Shown one piece after another: positions 1 to 7,608 of a stretch of 38,195 nt of DNA. Position 1 is the stretch's first letter. Each line of letters opens with the position of its first letter. The stretch comes from a bacterium. Lineage in GTDB: Bacteria; CSSED10-310; JAJRTK01. The notes beneath the pieces are model-generated. The model was not told the origin of the DNA and made no database searches. It saw only the letters and a program-made list of their open reading frames with translations. Location of the stretch: assembly GCA_024278345.1 (NCBI GenBank), contig JAJRTK010000094.1, forward strand, positions 1-38,195, read 5' to 3'. The translations under genes and the position numbers were made by a program.

Positions 1-1
1 G

Positions 2-319
2 GAACCCACATCGCCGCGCATCCCGACCAAGGAGAGTGAGCCTCCCCAAGCCCGGGCCACGGAAACCCCGGAAACCACCACTCCACGGTTCCGGCCTCCA
101 CCTGACCTCGACGGCCAGGCGCAGGCGCCCCAAGAAGCCCCGGAACCGGAAGAAGCTCCGGAACCCACATCACCGCGCATCCCGACCAAGGAGAGTGAGC
201 CTCCCCAAGCCCGGGCCACGGAAACCACGGAAACCACCACTCCGCGGTTCCGGCCTCCACCTGACCTCAACGGCCAGGCGCAGGCGCCCCAAGAAGCCCC
301 GGAACCGGAAGAAGCTCCG
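2..319 (+). repeat. Tandem 159-bp coding repeat, two units
   Basis: Units 2-160 and 161-319 differ at only a few bases (for example TCG/TCA, CCG/ACG, GAC/AAC). The period of 159 bp is exactly 53 codons, so the reading frame is kept. A third unit would start at 320 but diverges after GAACCT. More units may lie to the left of the window. Confidence 0.95.
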
Positions 320-2533
320 GAACCTACGGCGGCCCTTGCCCAACCGCCAGACAGCAAGGCACCGCAGCCTCAGAAACAAGCCCATGGCCAAGAGTTTCCC
401 AATCAAGACTTTCCAGAGATCCTGTTTTCTGGAAGCGAACAGCCTCCTGACACAGAGTCTTTGCGCGCAGCCCAACAGTTGATCGTCTCATCTGGTCAAG
501 ATCATACGCTCTCAAATATCCCCGCCATCCTCAAAGCGGCACTCAGTCCAGGGCCAATCCCCAGGGAAGATGCAGAGCCGGAAAAAGGCAACGTCGATGA
601 CGAGGAGCAGACAGACACCAGGGAGGGAGCCGAATCACCTCTCGCTCTCCCGGACCTCCGCGATGAACGCGACCTCGAAGCCGCTGCGGATTGGTTGCCC
701 CACATGGAGTACCGTCAGGACTTGGATGAGATCGAGGTAGAAGAAGTGACGCGAGCCCACCAAGGTTGGCTCGAGCTCTCTCACTCCATTGCCCGGGACC
801 TAGAGCTTGGCGCGGCCTTCGATGAAGTCTCCACCTTGTTCGACCGGATCAAACGGCCTCTCCCCGGCTCCTCCGAGTCGTCCGGCACCAAGGAGGAAAC
901 CGTTGAAGTGCCCCAGCCGCCGTGGGACCAAGAGATTGTTGAACATGGTGAAGTGACTTGGGAAATCCATCCCCGAGGCGATTTGAAGACCCCCATCGGC
1001 ACGGCAACAGGTTTCGCTGGCATGCGGGCGGAGCCGTCGGAGCCGGCGGTTCCAGAGTCTGAAGATCCGGACCAACATGACTTGCCCTCGCCTCAATCTT
1101 CCGACCCGGAGCTTCAGGCGGTGGTCTTGGATTTCTTGGACGAAATCGATGGCTCCTTGTATAGCGACCTCGATGAACCTGAAAACCCAGATCCAGCCAC
1201 GGGGTTTTCTCCCACCGAAGCACGCAGTGGCGATGACTGGAACAGTACCGCCCAGGGAAGCGATACAGACTCATTCGAGGACTCCGGCGAGCTGTTGGCG
1301 AACCTCTTGCGCGGGGAGAGCCTTTCCGATGCCGACGAGCTTCTGATTGAGATGGTTGAGGGAAGAACTCCGGATGCTTCTGAAGAACTCCTTGCCCAGG
1401 CTCTTCGGGTGGGTGACATTGGCTCAACGGAGGATGAGGGGGAGGGAGAACTGGATCATGCAGGGCTTTTGGGCAGCGGCAATGTTGGTGAATCTCCGCA
1501 TCTGGAAGGAGAATTGTTGACATGGAGACCCAGACAACCCCCAGTGGAACCTGGAGCATCGGTAACCGAAAGCAAGGAGGAGTATCCTGAGCGAAATGAA
1601 GATACAAAGAAGCTCACACTCGGCAATATCCTGCCAGACCGCTGGCTCGCTTCGGCGGTTGAGTCGGACGAGGAAGGATTGGCCGATGGCTCCGAAGTGC
1701 CCCTTTCCACGGACAAAACCATTAGGATGACCGACCCGGCCGCGGAGGAGGTTTCCGAGGAATCCGCCCCATGGCAGACCGGCCCGCCGGCAACGCTCAG
1801 CCACAAAGAAGAGACCGAAACGACCCACGCTGATTCTGTCGATGAGACCCTCGCGGGGGAAATTGATGACACCATCATCGACGAGGGAACAGCTTCGGAA
1901 CCAGAGCCTCGCTCGTGGAGCGAGCTGTGGCCGTTCCCATTATGGCGTGGAATTCTCGACTATGTCTCGCCTTTGGGGCATATCAGTGCCTGGGATCCCG
2001 CAACGGTCTTTCATCCGATGCTGGGAAAACGCCTTCGAGAAGGGCATCGGCTGTACCGAGAAGAGCAGTTCGACGAAGCGGCAATCTTCCTCGACCCCCT
2101 GACGAAAAGCAGGTCCGACACCATCCGCTACTGGGCCCATCTCATTCTTGGAGAAATCTGCCTGCTCCAAAAAAATGAGTTCGAAGCTGCTCGATACCAT
2201 CTGGAACAAGCCGCTGGAATGGCCACGAGTCGACCGGGGCGAGCCCACATGCTTCTGGCAACCACTTTCTATCTCCAAGGTTGGATGGAAGCGGCTCTTT
2301 CCGTTCTTCGGCGGGCCAGAAAGCTCATGGACACAACGATCCCCTTTCTCCGCCTCATTTATGGTCTGAGCCTGCTTGAGTCGGGAGAGTTGGGCCGTGG
2401 AGTCGCTGAGCTCGAGGCGGCAAGAAAACGTGTGGAGCTGCCTGTGGAGCTCGCGGAAAGACTTCGGCACGCTCGAGAGCTACTGCGAGCTGGAATACGC
2501 CCAAGCCGCGAGAATACCCCCACGAGCAGGTAG
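2..2533 (+). CDS. Large acidic repeat protein with C-terminal TPR domain (5' partial)
   Basis: The reading frame is open from the left edge to the stop at 2531-2533, so the gene begins outside the window; the TTG at 461 is only the first internal start-like codon. The visible 843 residues begin with two nearly identical 53-residue Pro/Glu/Ala-rich repeats (2-160 and 161-319), followed by a long Asp/Glu/Ser-rich region of low complexity. Within that, three 16-residue units of the form ELLxxxLRGxSxxDA lie at 1289-1432. The last ~170 residues are helical and TPR-like (motifs such as YREEQFDEAAIFLDPL and KNEFEAARYHLEQAA). No signal peptide or membrane segment is visible in this part. The shape, a disordered acidic region followed by TPRs, suggests a scaffold or binding protein. 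The function is unknown. It converges on coaE with only 75 bp between them. Confidence 0.85.
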   Translation, partial: EPTSPRIPTKESEPPQARATETPETTTPRFRPPPDLDGQAQAPQEAPEPEEAPEPTSPRIPTKESEPPQARATETTETTTPRFRPPPDLNGQAQAPQEAPEPEEAPEPTAALAQPPDSKAPQPQKQAHGQEFPNQDFPEILFSGSEQPPDTESLRAAQQLIVSSGQDHTLSNIPAILKAALSPGPIPREDAEPEKGNVDDEEQTDTREGAESPLALPDLRDERDLEAAADWLPHMEYRQDLDEIEVEEVTRAHQGWLELSHSIARDLELGAAFDEVSTLFDRIKRPLPGSSESSGTKEETVEVPQPPWDQEIVEHGEVTWEIHPRGDLKTPIGTATGFAGMRAEPSEPAVPESEDPDQHDLPSPQSSDPELQAVVLDFLDEIDGSLYSDLDEPENPDPATGFSPTEARSGDDWNSTAQGSDTDSFEDSGELLANLLRGESLSDADELLIEMVEGRTPDASEELLAQALRVGDIGSTEDEGEGELDHAGLLGSGNVGESPHLEGELLTWRPRQPPVEPGASVTESKEEYPERNEDTKKLTLGNILPDRWLASAVESDEEGLADGSEVPLSTDKTIRMTDPAAEEVSEESAPWQTGPPATLSHKEETETTHADSVDETLAGEIDDTIIDEGTASEPEPRSWSELWPFPLWRGILDYVSPLGHISAWDPATVFHPMLGKRLREGHRLYREEQFDEAAIFLDPLTKSRSDTIRYWAHLILGEICLLQKNEFEAARYHLEQAAGMATSRPGRAHMLLATTFYLQGWMEAALSVLRRARKLMDTTIPFLRLIYGLSLLESGELGRGVAELEAARKRVELPVELAERLRHARELLRAGIRPSRENTPTSR
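1289..1432 (+). repeat. 48-bp (16-residue) degenerate coding repeat, three units
   Basis: Codons for ELL recur at 1289, 1337 and 1385, exactly 48 bp apart. Each unit encodes a short amphipathic helix followed by a Gly/Ser/Asp turn (ELLANLLRGESLSDA, ELLIEMVEGRTPDAS, ELLAQALRVGDIGST). The units are well diverged at DNA level, so the duplication is old or under selection. Confidence 0.7.
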
Positions 2534-2608
2534 AGCGCCCCTGAAGGCACTGAGTAGGGCTTCGCTTTTGCGGGGAGCGCGGTGGGAGCAGTGATCTTGC
2601 CCCTGGTT

Positions 2609-3262
2609 TTACGGTGCCTCGGCGAAAAGTCCGCGGCAGAGTTCATCAACTTGGCGGTGAGTCTCCTCCTTTGAACCGGAATTATCGATAACGTAGTGGG
2701 CTTTCACGGTTTTTTCGCCAAGATCCATCTGGCTATCGATTCGCGCCAAGGCCTCCTGCCTCGATAGGTTGTTCCTTGCCATCAAGCGTTCGATCTGAGT
2801 CGGCGGGTCAGCGTACACAACGGCAACGACATCCACCAGGCTTTCATGGCCCAACTCGAAGAGAAGCGGATGATCCAGGAGGATTGGATGACCTTCCTCA
2901 TGGAGATCACGCAGCCTTGCCTTGACGAGGCGTTCGATTCTGGGATGGGTGATTCGATTGAGGACCTGGAGGCTTTGACGGTGAGAGAAAACAATTTTCC
3001 CGAGCTCGGGGCGATTCAAGGTCCCATCGGGGTTCAGGACGTGGGCTCCAAAGTGATCCACGATTTTCTGGAAGGCTGGCTGGCCCGGTTCCACAACCTC
3101 CCTGGCGAGTAGATCGGCATCGACAAGGCAAAACCCCTTTTCTACCAGCATTTTCGAGACCGTGGATTTCCCTGTGGCGATGCCGCCTGTCAAACCCAGA
3201 CAGAGAGGGGCTTTTGGCGAATCGGATGGGCTATCTTCCATCAAGGATTTGCTTTCTTGCAC
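2609..3262 (-). CDS. coaE: Dephospho-CoA kinase
   Basis: This enzyme phosphorylates the 3'-hydroxyl of dephospho-CoA with ATP, the last step of coenzyme A synthesis in the cytoplasm. The 217-residue protein has the family P-loop GLTGGIATGKST near residues 23-34, then the typical VDADLLAREVVEPGQPA and the later LLDHPLLFELG segment that surrounds the acceptor site. Length is normal. The GTG start at 3262 is preceded by GAGG with a 5-nt spacer; an ATG at 3241 has no comparable ribosome site. It is the last gene of a minus-strand run (der, lipoprotein, punA, DUF3006, coaE), although gaps of 57 and 327 bp leave room for separate promoters. Confidence 0.96.
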   Translation of the reverse strand: MQESKSLMEDSPSDSPKAPLCLGLTGGIATGKSTVSKMLVEKGFCLVDADLLAREVVEPGQPAFQKIVDHFGAHVLNPDGTLNRPELGKIVFSHRQSLQVLNRITHPRIERLVKARLRDLHEEGHPILLDHPLLFELGHESLVDVVAVVYADPPTQIERLMARNNLSRQEALARIDSQMDLGEKTVKAHYVIDNSGSKEETHRQVDELCRGLFAEAP

Positions 3263-3319
3263 TCAAACCTCAAGAGACAAGTGCCACAAGCACGGAGGCA
3301 CAGCCCCCGGGTTCGAGCC

Positions 3320-3541
3320 TCATGAAGAATTACCTGATTCGCTGAGCTGCTGCTGCAGATCTTGGACTTTCCTCCTCTGCTCCTCTTCGGCCTCCGCGTT
3401 CAGTGAAAAACTGACGTCGAGAACGCTTCCTTCCGCCACATCTTCCGGGAGATGGTACTGTTTGACGAGAAGTTGGTTGCCGTCGCTCATCACGACTACG
3501 GCCACGTCCCCTTCTATTCGGTCTACGACCCCACGTAGCAT
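3320..3541 (-). CDS. DUF3006 domain protein
   Basis: A 73-residue protein beginning MLRGVVDRIEGDVAVVVM, which matches the short DUF3006 family (a VDRIEG-DVAVV-LxDG pattern followed by LPEDVAEGSVLDV). The C-terminal third is a charged, probably helical Glu/Gln-rich tail. The ATG at 3541 has GGAAGGAGAG ending 5 nt upstream, far better than the in-frame ATG at 3568, so the shorter form is preferred. The molecular role of the family is not established. It lies 57 bp upstream of coaE in the same direction. Confidence 0.8.
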   Translation of the reverse strand: MLRGVVDRIEGDVAVVVMSDGNQLLVKQYHLPEDVAEGSVLDVSFSLNAEAEEEQRRKVQDLQQQLSESGNSS

Positions 3542-3868
3542 AGAGACTCTCCTTCCCGGAACTCCCATGGCAGTCTACTGCCATGCCCAGCAGTGTTTCC
3601 GCCTAGCACCACGGGCCAGCGAAGAGATGCAGATTTAGGGTCTGCTTCCATGCCTTCGCCGACTGTTCTTCCCTGTCCCTGGTAAAAACACCACCCAGGC
3701 TTCCTTGCAGTAAGCCGCGGCGATCATTCCGGTCCATGGGTCACATCCTGTTCTGAGGAACCTTCAGTTTTTTTGTAGACAGCACCATGCCTTGCAGTGA
3801 CGGGTAGAAATTCTCCCGTGTTGTTTCCTATGCGGGCCAGTGGATATTCAGCATTCACAGTCAGGGCC
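3542..3868. other. Intergenic region upstream of the DUF3006 gene
   Basis: These 327 bp lie between the start of the DUF3006 gene and the stop of punA. No convincing protein is present. It holds a perfect 8-bp inverted repeat at 3566-3585 (described separately), and the promoter for DUF3006 and coaE may be here. I see no terminator-like stem followed by a T run. Confidence 0.5.
3566..3585. promoter_or_regulatory. Perfect inverted repeat in the DUF3006 leader
   Basis: CATGGCAG-TCTA-CTGCCATG: 8-bp arms with a 4-nt loop, 24 bp upstream of the DUF3006 start codon. It could be an operator or an mRNA hairpin. There is no T run, so it is not a classical terminator. Confidence 0.4.
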
Positions 3869-4705
3869 TCACGGAGAAAGAAGGCGTGCCAATTCTGGGA
3901 TCATTTCCCTAAGCAAGCCGGCAAATGAGGCTTCAGCCCTCCGGCCAAGCTCCATGACCTCATCATGGCTCAGAGGCCCCGAAGAAAGTCCAGCGGCTTT
4001 GTTGGTCACGCAAGAAATTGCCAAGACCTCCCGCTGCATCTGCCGCAGCGCTAATACTTCGGGAACCGTGGACATTCCGACGAGATCCACGCCAAGCTTC
4101 CCCAGCATTCTGATCTCCGCGGGAGTTTCATAGGAAGGCCCAGAGAGAGAGGCGTAGACGCCTTCGGCCAGTGGAACGCCACATCTTTCAGCCGCAGCCA
4201 ACGCCACATCTCTAAATCTCCGGCTGTAGGCCTCTGACATGTCCGGGAAGCGTGGGCCGAATTCCGGGTGGTGAGATCCCCGAAGAGGATTCTGCCCCAT
4301 GAGGTTTATGTGATCCCGAATCAGCACAAGGTCTCCGGGTTCCAGGCCTGTGGCAAGGGCCCCGGCCGCATTGGTGAGAAGAAACCCGCGAACCCCGGTC
4401 ATGGCAAGCAAACGAACCGGAAAAACGACCTGCTCCAGCTCAAGCCCCTCGTAGTAATGAACTCGACCGGCCTGAACGACGACATCGACCCCTTCAAGCT
4501 TCCCGAAAACAAGACACCCCGCATGCCCTTGAACAGTGCTCCGCGGAAAACCGGGGATCACAGTCGATTCCAGGGTCTGTGCCTCCTCCAGCTGATTGAC
4601 CAAGGAACCGAGTCCCGATCCCAGTACTAGACCGATCCGAGGAGGATTCTCAATATTGCCTTGGAGCCACTTGCACGCCTCGCGCAATTCACTGGCAGTT
4701 CTCAC
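3869..4705 (-). CDS. punA: Purine nucleoside phosphorylase (inosine/guanosine type)
   Basis: It splits purine nucleosides with phosphate to the free base and ribose-1-phosphate, for purine salvage in the cytoplasm. The protein carries the trimeric PNP signatures: VLGSGLGSLV (phosphate loop), GHAGCLVFGKL, QAGRVHYYEG, TNAAGALATGLEPGDLVLI, DHINLMGQNPL and SGPSYETPAEIRML, followed by MSTVPEVLALRQM. The GTG at 4705 is chosen because GAGGAG sits 7 nt upstream and gives a normal 278 residues; an ATG at 4744 would add 13 residues with a poor ribosome site. It follows the lipoprotein gene by 54 bp and is probably co-transcribed with der. Confidence 0.95.
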   Translation of the reverse strand: MRTASELREACKWLQGNIENPPRIGLVLGSGLGSLVNQLEEAQTLESTVIPGFPRSTVQGHAGCLVFGKLEGVDVVVQAGRVHYYEGLELEQVVFPVRLLAMTGVRGFLLTNAAGALATGLEPGDLVLIRDHINLMGQNPLRGSHHPEFGPRFPDMSEAYSRRFRDVALAAAERCGVPLAEGVYASLSGPSYETPAEIRMLGKLGVDLVGMSTVPEVLALRQMQREVLAISCVTNKAAGLSSGPLSHDEVMELGRRAEASFAGLLREMIPELARLLSP

Positions 4706-4759
4706 AATAATTCTCCTCGCGGCCAGTCCCGGCCATCCTGCCACGCCTTGGCCAAAAGC

Positions 4760-5518
4760 TCACTGCCGGGGCAAGAAAAGCTCAATGGACGTTGGGACAT
4801 AATCGATGTTGAGCAGGAGATCGGCCGTGGTATTTCGGTGGCCAACCCCGACAATTCTGAACTGGAGAAGATACTGGTTGAACTCCTCCACCGCGGGGAG
4901 ACCTAGAGCGGCAATTCCATCGTCTCCCGTGGAAAACGATCCTACAAAAAGAAAAAACAAATCGTCTTTTTCCGGAAAGTCGGAAAGGCACCCGGATGAT
5001 TTCCCGACGCAAGAACTCTGGTAATAGTCAATGACTGCGTTTTTCACAGGCCCGAGATCATCCAGGACTCGAATCTCGAGTGTCTCCGAAATGCGTCTGG
5101 GGACAATAGAGAGGCGGAAGTCGAGCGTCAGATCGCCGCCCTGGACAACATCGGCAAGTTTCACGAGATCTCCGGTGTATCCCTCTTTGACGACGGTCAC
5201 TTGATTCAGGCCCTCACGAATACCCTCAAACCGGTAGATACCGTTGATGTCGGTGAGCATGAACTGCTCTTCCCCATCGCCTTCCAGGCTTGTGATCGTG
5301 ACCACCGCGCCTTCTATGGCGATTTCTCTTTGGGACTCGAACACAAGCCCCTCCACAACGCCACGTCCGGTGGTGCAGCCGTAGAGAAAGCAGGCTGAGA
5401 CAGACAGCGCCGACAGCCAAGCCCAAGACGGGGTGCTCCGGCGATTGTTTTCTTCGGTTCGCGAATGGTTCCATCCCATAGTGCTATTGATCCTAGTGGA
5501 AGCAGCATTTGCATGCAA
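4760..5518 (-). CDS. Lipoprotein with carboxypeptidase-regulatory-like beta domain
   Basis: The N-terminus has a hydrophobic segment ending in the lipobox LYGC (Cys48 from this start), predicting a lipid-anchored envelope protein. Next comes a beta-sandwich repeat: GVVEGLVFESQREIAIEGA, VVTITSL, then TDINGIYRFEGI, the pattern of carboxypeptidase-regulatory-like (CarboxypepD_reg) domains. The second half is less typical. A later ATG at 5479 would give a shorter signal peptide and is a real alternative. The gene is 12 bp after der and 54 bp before punA, so it looks like a passenger in a housekeeping operon. The function is unknown. Confidence 0.8.
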   Translation of the reverse strand: MHANAASTRINSTMGWNHSRTEENNRRSTPSWAWLSALSVSACFLYGCTTGRGVVEGLVFESQREIAIEGAVVTITSLEGDGEEQFMLTDINGIYRFEGIREGLNQVTVVKEGYTGDLVKLADVVQGGDLTLDFRLSIVPRRISETLEIRVLDDLGPVKNAVIDYYQSSCVGKSSGCLSDFPEKDDLFFLFVGSFSTGDDGIAALGLPAVEEFNQYLLQFRIVGVGHRNTTADLLLNIDYVPTSIELFLPRQ

Positions 5519-5530
5519 GAAGTCTCCAGC

Positions 5531-6892
5531 CTATGGGCGGATCCCACGTTTGTGTGGCAGAGATTTGCGTTTCCGGCGGCTGCGAGCGCGAAACTGAAGG
5601 CGAAGAGGAACTCCCTCAAAATCAAAAGCATCCCGGAGGCGGTTTTCCAGGTATCTTCGATAAGTCAGGTCAATGGCTTGCGGATGATTCAGGAAGAGTA
5701 CAAAAGTCGGTGGCCGTACACGAATCTGGGTGGCGTAAAACAGTTTCACCACTTTGCTGTGGTGGGAAGGGGGAGTGTGACGCTTGAACGCTCGTGCCAG
5801 GCAATCGTTTAGAGGAGCGGTGTCGATGCGCTGGCTCGCCCTCTCATAGAGCATTGCTACAGCCGGAAGCAGCTTGTTTACACCCATTCCGGTTGCCGCC
5901 GAGATGATGTTGATGGCCGTATATCGATGAAATCTGGCTCGGAATCGAATCTCCTCCCGCAGTGCGACCTTGCTTATGCCTGCCGTCTTCGCAAGATCCC
6001 ATTTGTTCGCAACCCAGATGCAGGCTCGTCTGCGCTCATGAATCAACCCGGCAATCTTGAGATCATGCTCCAAGATCCCGGCATTGGCGTCAACCATCAT
6101 AAAAACCGCGTGGGCTCTCTCAATGGCTTTGAGCGCCTTGAGGACACAGAGTTTCTCCACGGGATCTCCAACGCGTCCGCGCCGCCGTATCCCGGCGGTG
6201 TCAATCATTAGAAGGTCTCTGCCATCATAACTCAAAGGCGTGTCGATGGCATCTCGTGTCGTACCAGGCAAATCGGATACGATGAGACGCTCGGCCCGGA
6301 GAATTCGATTGACGAGAGAAGATTTTCCTACGTTTGGCCGTCCCACAACCGCAATCCGGATCCGAGAAGGTGTCTCTTCTTGAATCTGGTTCGTGGCTGG
6401 AAGCAAGGAGATCACTTGATCCAGGAGATCCCCTACGCCAAGGCCATGCTCCGCACTGACAGGCAGAAGGCTGGAAACGCCCAGCCGCCAGAATTCTCCC
6501 AGGTTATTCTCCTGTTTAGCGGAGTCAGTTTTATTCACGGCGACGACCAGAGGTTGCCGGGCCCGTTGGAGGATTCGATAAAGCTCAATGTCCCCGGGCA
6601 ACAAGCCAGCCCGATTGTCTAGAAGTAACACCGTGACATCAGACTCATCCATGGCAATCCGTGCCTGGCATTGCATCGCTTTGGAGATGACTCCGCTGTC
6701 ATCGGGATTGAATCCCCCCGTATCCACGAGGACGAAGCGACACTCCTCCCATTCGGTGGAAGCGATATTCCTGTCGCGGGTGACGCCAGGACGTGAAGCC
6801 ACAAGCGCCTTGCGGGATCCGACAATTCGGTTGAAAAGGGTCGATTTCCCCACGTTGGGACGGCCCACGATGGCCACAACCGGAACCGACAT
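5531..6892 (-). CDS. der: Ribosome-assembly GTPase Der (EngA)
   Basis: Der has two GTPase domains in tandem and acts in late assembly of the 50S ribosomal subunit. Domain 1 starts at once (VAIVGRPNVGKSTLFNRI, VDTGGF, NKTD); domain 2 repeats the motifs (IAVVGRPNVGKSSLVNRI, GTTRDAIDTP, IDTAGI, NKWD). A C-terminal KH-like domain and a basic tail (RARSRRKRKSLPHKRG) follow, as expected. The ATG at 6892 is chosen because AGGAG lies 6 nt upstream and the protein then begins MSVPVVAIVG; upstream in-frame starts would add 19 unrelated residues. It heads a minus-strand run with the lipoprotein and punA genes. Confidence 0.97.
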   Translation of the reverse strand: MSVPVVAIVGRPNVGKSTLFNRIVGSRKALVASRPGVTRDRNIASTEWEECRFVLVDTGGFNPDDSGVISKAMQCQARIAMDESDVTVLLLDNRAGLLPGDIELYRILQRARQPLVVAVNKTDSAKQENNLGEFWRLGVSSLLPVSAEHGLGVGDLLDQVISLLPATNQIQEETPSRIRIAVVGRPNVGKSSLVNRILRAERLIVSDLPGTTRDAIDTPLSYDGRDLLMIDTAGIRRRGRVGDPVEKLCVLKALKAIERAHAVFMMVDANAGILEHDLKIAGLIHERRRACIWVANKWDLAKTAGISKVALREEIRFRARFHRYTAINIISAATGMGVNKLLPAVAMLYERASQRIDTAPLNDCLARAFKRHTPPSHHSKVVKLFYATQIRVRPPTFVLFLNHPQAIDLTYRRYLENRLRDAFDFEGVPLRLQFRARSRRKRKSLPHKRGIRP

Positions 6893-6969
6893 TCCTCTCT
6901 CCTGAAAATTGGGCATCCGTTGGGGCAATCCCAGCGGCCCGCCGCACAAGAAATTGAACAGGATTTTGA

Positions 6970-7144
6970 CCCGGAAATTTCATCAAATCCCTGCTGCGTC
7001 AACGCAATCATCGCAGCCAACAGCGCCCTCCCCGGTCAGGCATCCTCAACGTCGTTCTACTACGCCTCCGGTGCCTGCCTGTCGTCGGACTCGCCGGCTG
7101 CGCTCCTGCGTCGCCTCGCGACTGGATTTGATGAGAAATCCGGG
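6970..7144 (+). repeat. Inverted-repeat intergenic element, copy 1 (MITE-like)
   Basis: The ends are 21-bp inverted repeats matching at 18 positions: CCCGGAAATTTCATCAAATCC at 6970-6990, and its near complement at 7124-7144. The left end and interior align with copy 2 at 30718-30956 (CCCGGAA-T-TC-TCA...CT-CTGCG). The two also share an identical 17-mer, CTACTACGCCTCCGGTG, at 7057-7073 and 30820-30836. No transposase is present. The element lies between divergent promoters. Confidence 0.75.
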
Positions 7145-7250
7145 TTTGACAGGATTCGCAACCTACCCCAATCATGAACCAAACACAATACAATAAAAAT
7201 CGTTCAGTGCTCGCATCTGGGGGCGAGAGCGGACCCAGGGCGATAAAGAG

Positions 7251-7288
7251 GCGAGTGGCGGCGGTCGGAGGGCCGGCGACGGGAGCGG
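7251..7288 (+). repeat. 38-bp GC-rich palindromic element, copy 1
   Basis: It begins GCGAGTGGCGGCGG and ends GAGCGG. It matches the copy at 22365-22402 at 32 of 38 positions, and aligns without gaps to the copy at 16528-16565 over the same length with lower identity. It ends 10 bp before the TTGACT of the histidine kinase promoter. Confidence 0.6.
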
Positions 7289-7298
7289 CTGCAACATA

Positions 7299-7327
7299 TT
7301 GACTCTTGTGGCTATTTTCCCTATAAG
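7299..7327 (+). promoter_or_regulatory. Sigma-70-type promoter for the histidine kinase transcript
   Basis: TTGACT at 7299-7304, a 17-bp spacer and TATAAG at 7322-7327. This is the closest match to the consensus in the intergenic regions I read. Transcription would start near 7334, leaving about 275 nt of leader before the first gene. Confidence 0.65.
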
Positions 7328-7576
7328 ACGGAAGCGATCTTCCCTCGCTCCCTGGGGAACTGCAAGCGCGAATTCATGGGAATCTATGTTGATTTCGACA
7401 TCAATTTTCGTTTGTTTATGAGATGCTCAACAGATTTGCCACATCTCTTGAAAAATCTGCCCATTTTTATCGATGTTTGTTTTCCCCTCCCCGATGCTGA
7501 GCGTTGTAACTAGGATTCTTCGGGGAAAACCTGTGGGTTCCTAGAGCAGACCTGCTGGATGAGGTCGCATTCAGCT

Positions 7577-7607
7577 CCCGGGGCACGGCCACTTCTTGGC
7601 CCCGGGG
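7577..7607 (+). promoter_or_regulatory. GC-rich hairpin at the histidine kinase start codon
   Basis: CCCGGGG-CAC-GGCCA, a CTTCT loop, then TGGCC-CCGGGG. The inner five pairs (GGCCA/TGGCC) are perfect. The outer part pairs with a bulge and a small internal loop. It ends 2 nt before the ATG at 7609 and covers the only purine-rich ribosome site (GGGGA), so it could limit translation from that codon. Confidence 0.45.
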
Positions 7608-7608
7608 A

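Larger units (their letters stand above)
6893..7608. other. Divergent intergenic region between der and the histidine kinase
   Basis: This 716-bp stretch separates two divergent transcripts. From left to right it holds the der leader, a 175-bp inverted-repeat element (6970-7144), an AT-rich patch near 7180-7205, a 38-bp GC-rich palindrome (7251-7288), a near-consensus plus-strand promoter (7299-7327) and a 275-nt leader before the histidine kinase. No protein-coding gene is supported. Small plus-strand ORFs near 6909-7196 run through the repeat element and are not credible. Confidence 0.6.

Noticed and set aside
849-1607. 252-codon ORF on the minus strand
   Set aside because: Lies wholly antisense to the acidic TPR gene, has no recognisable motif, and is a by-product of its GC-rich codons.
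461-2533. Complete 690-residue protein starting at TTG 461
   Set aside because: The frame is open to the left edge and the upstream codons encode in-frame repeats, so the gene is 5' truncated by the window.
3869-4744. Longer purine nucleoside phosphorylase start at ATG 4744
   Set aside because: Poor ribosome site, whereas GTG 4705 has GAGGAG 7 nt upstream and gives the usual family N-terminus.
7334-7608. 6S RNA
   Set aside because: Size and promoter would fit, but I could not build the long closed stem with a large central bubble that defines 6S RNA.
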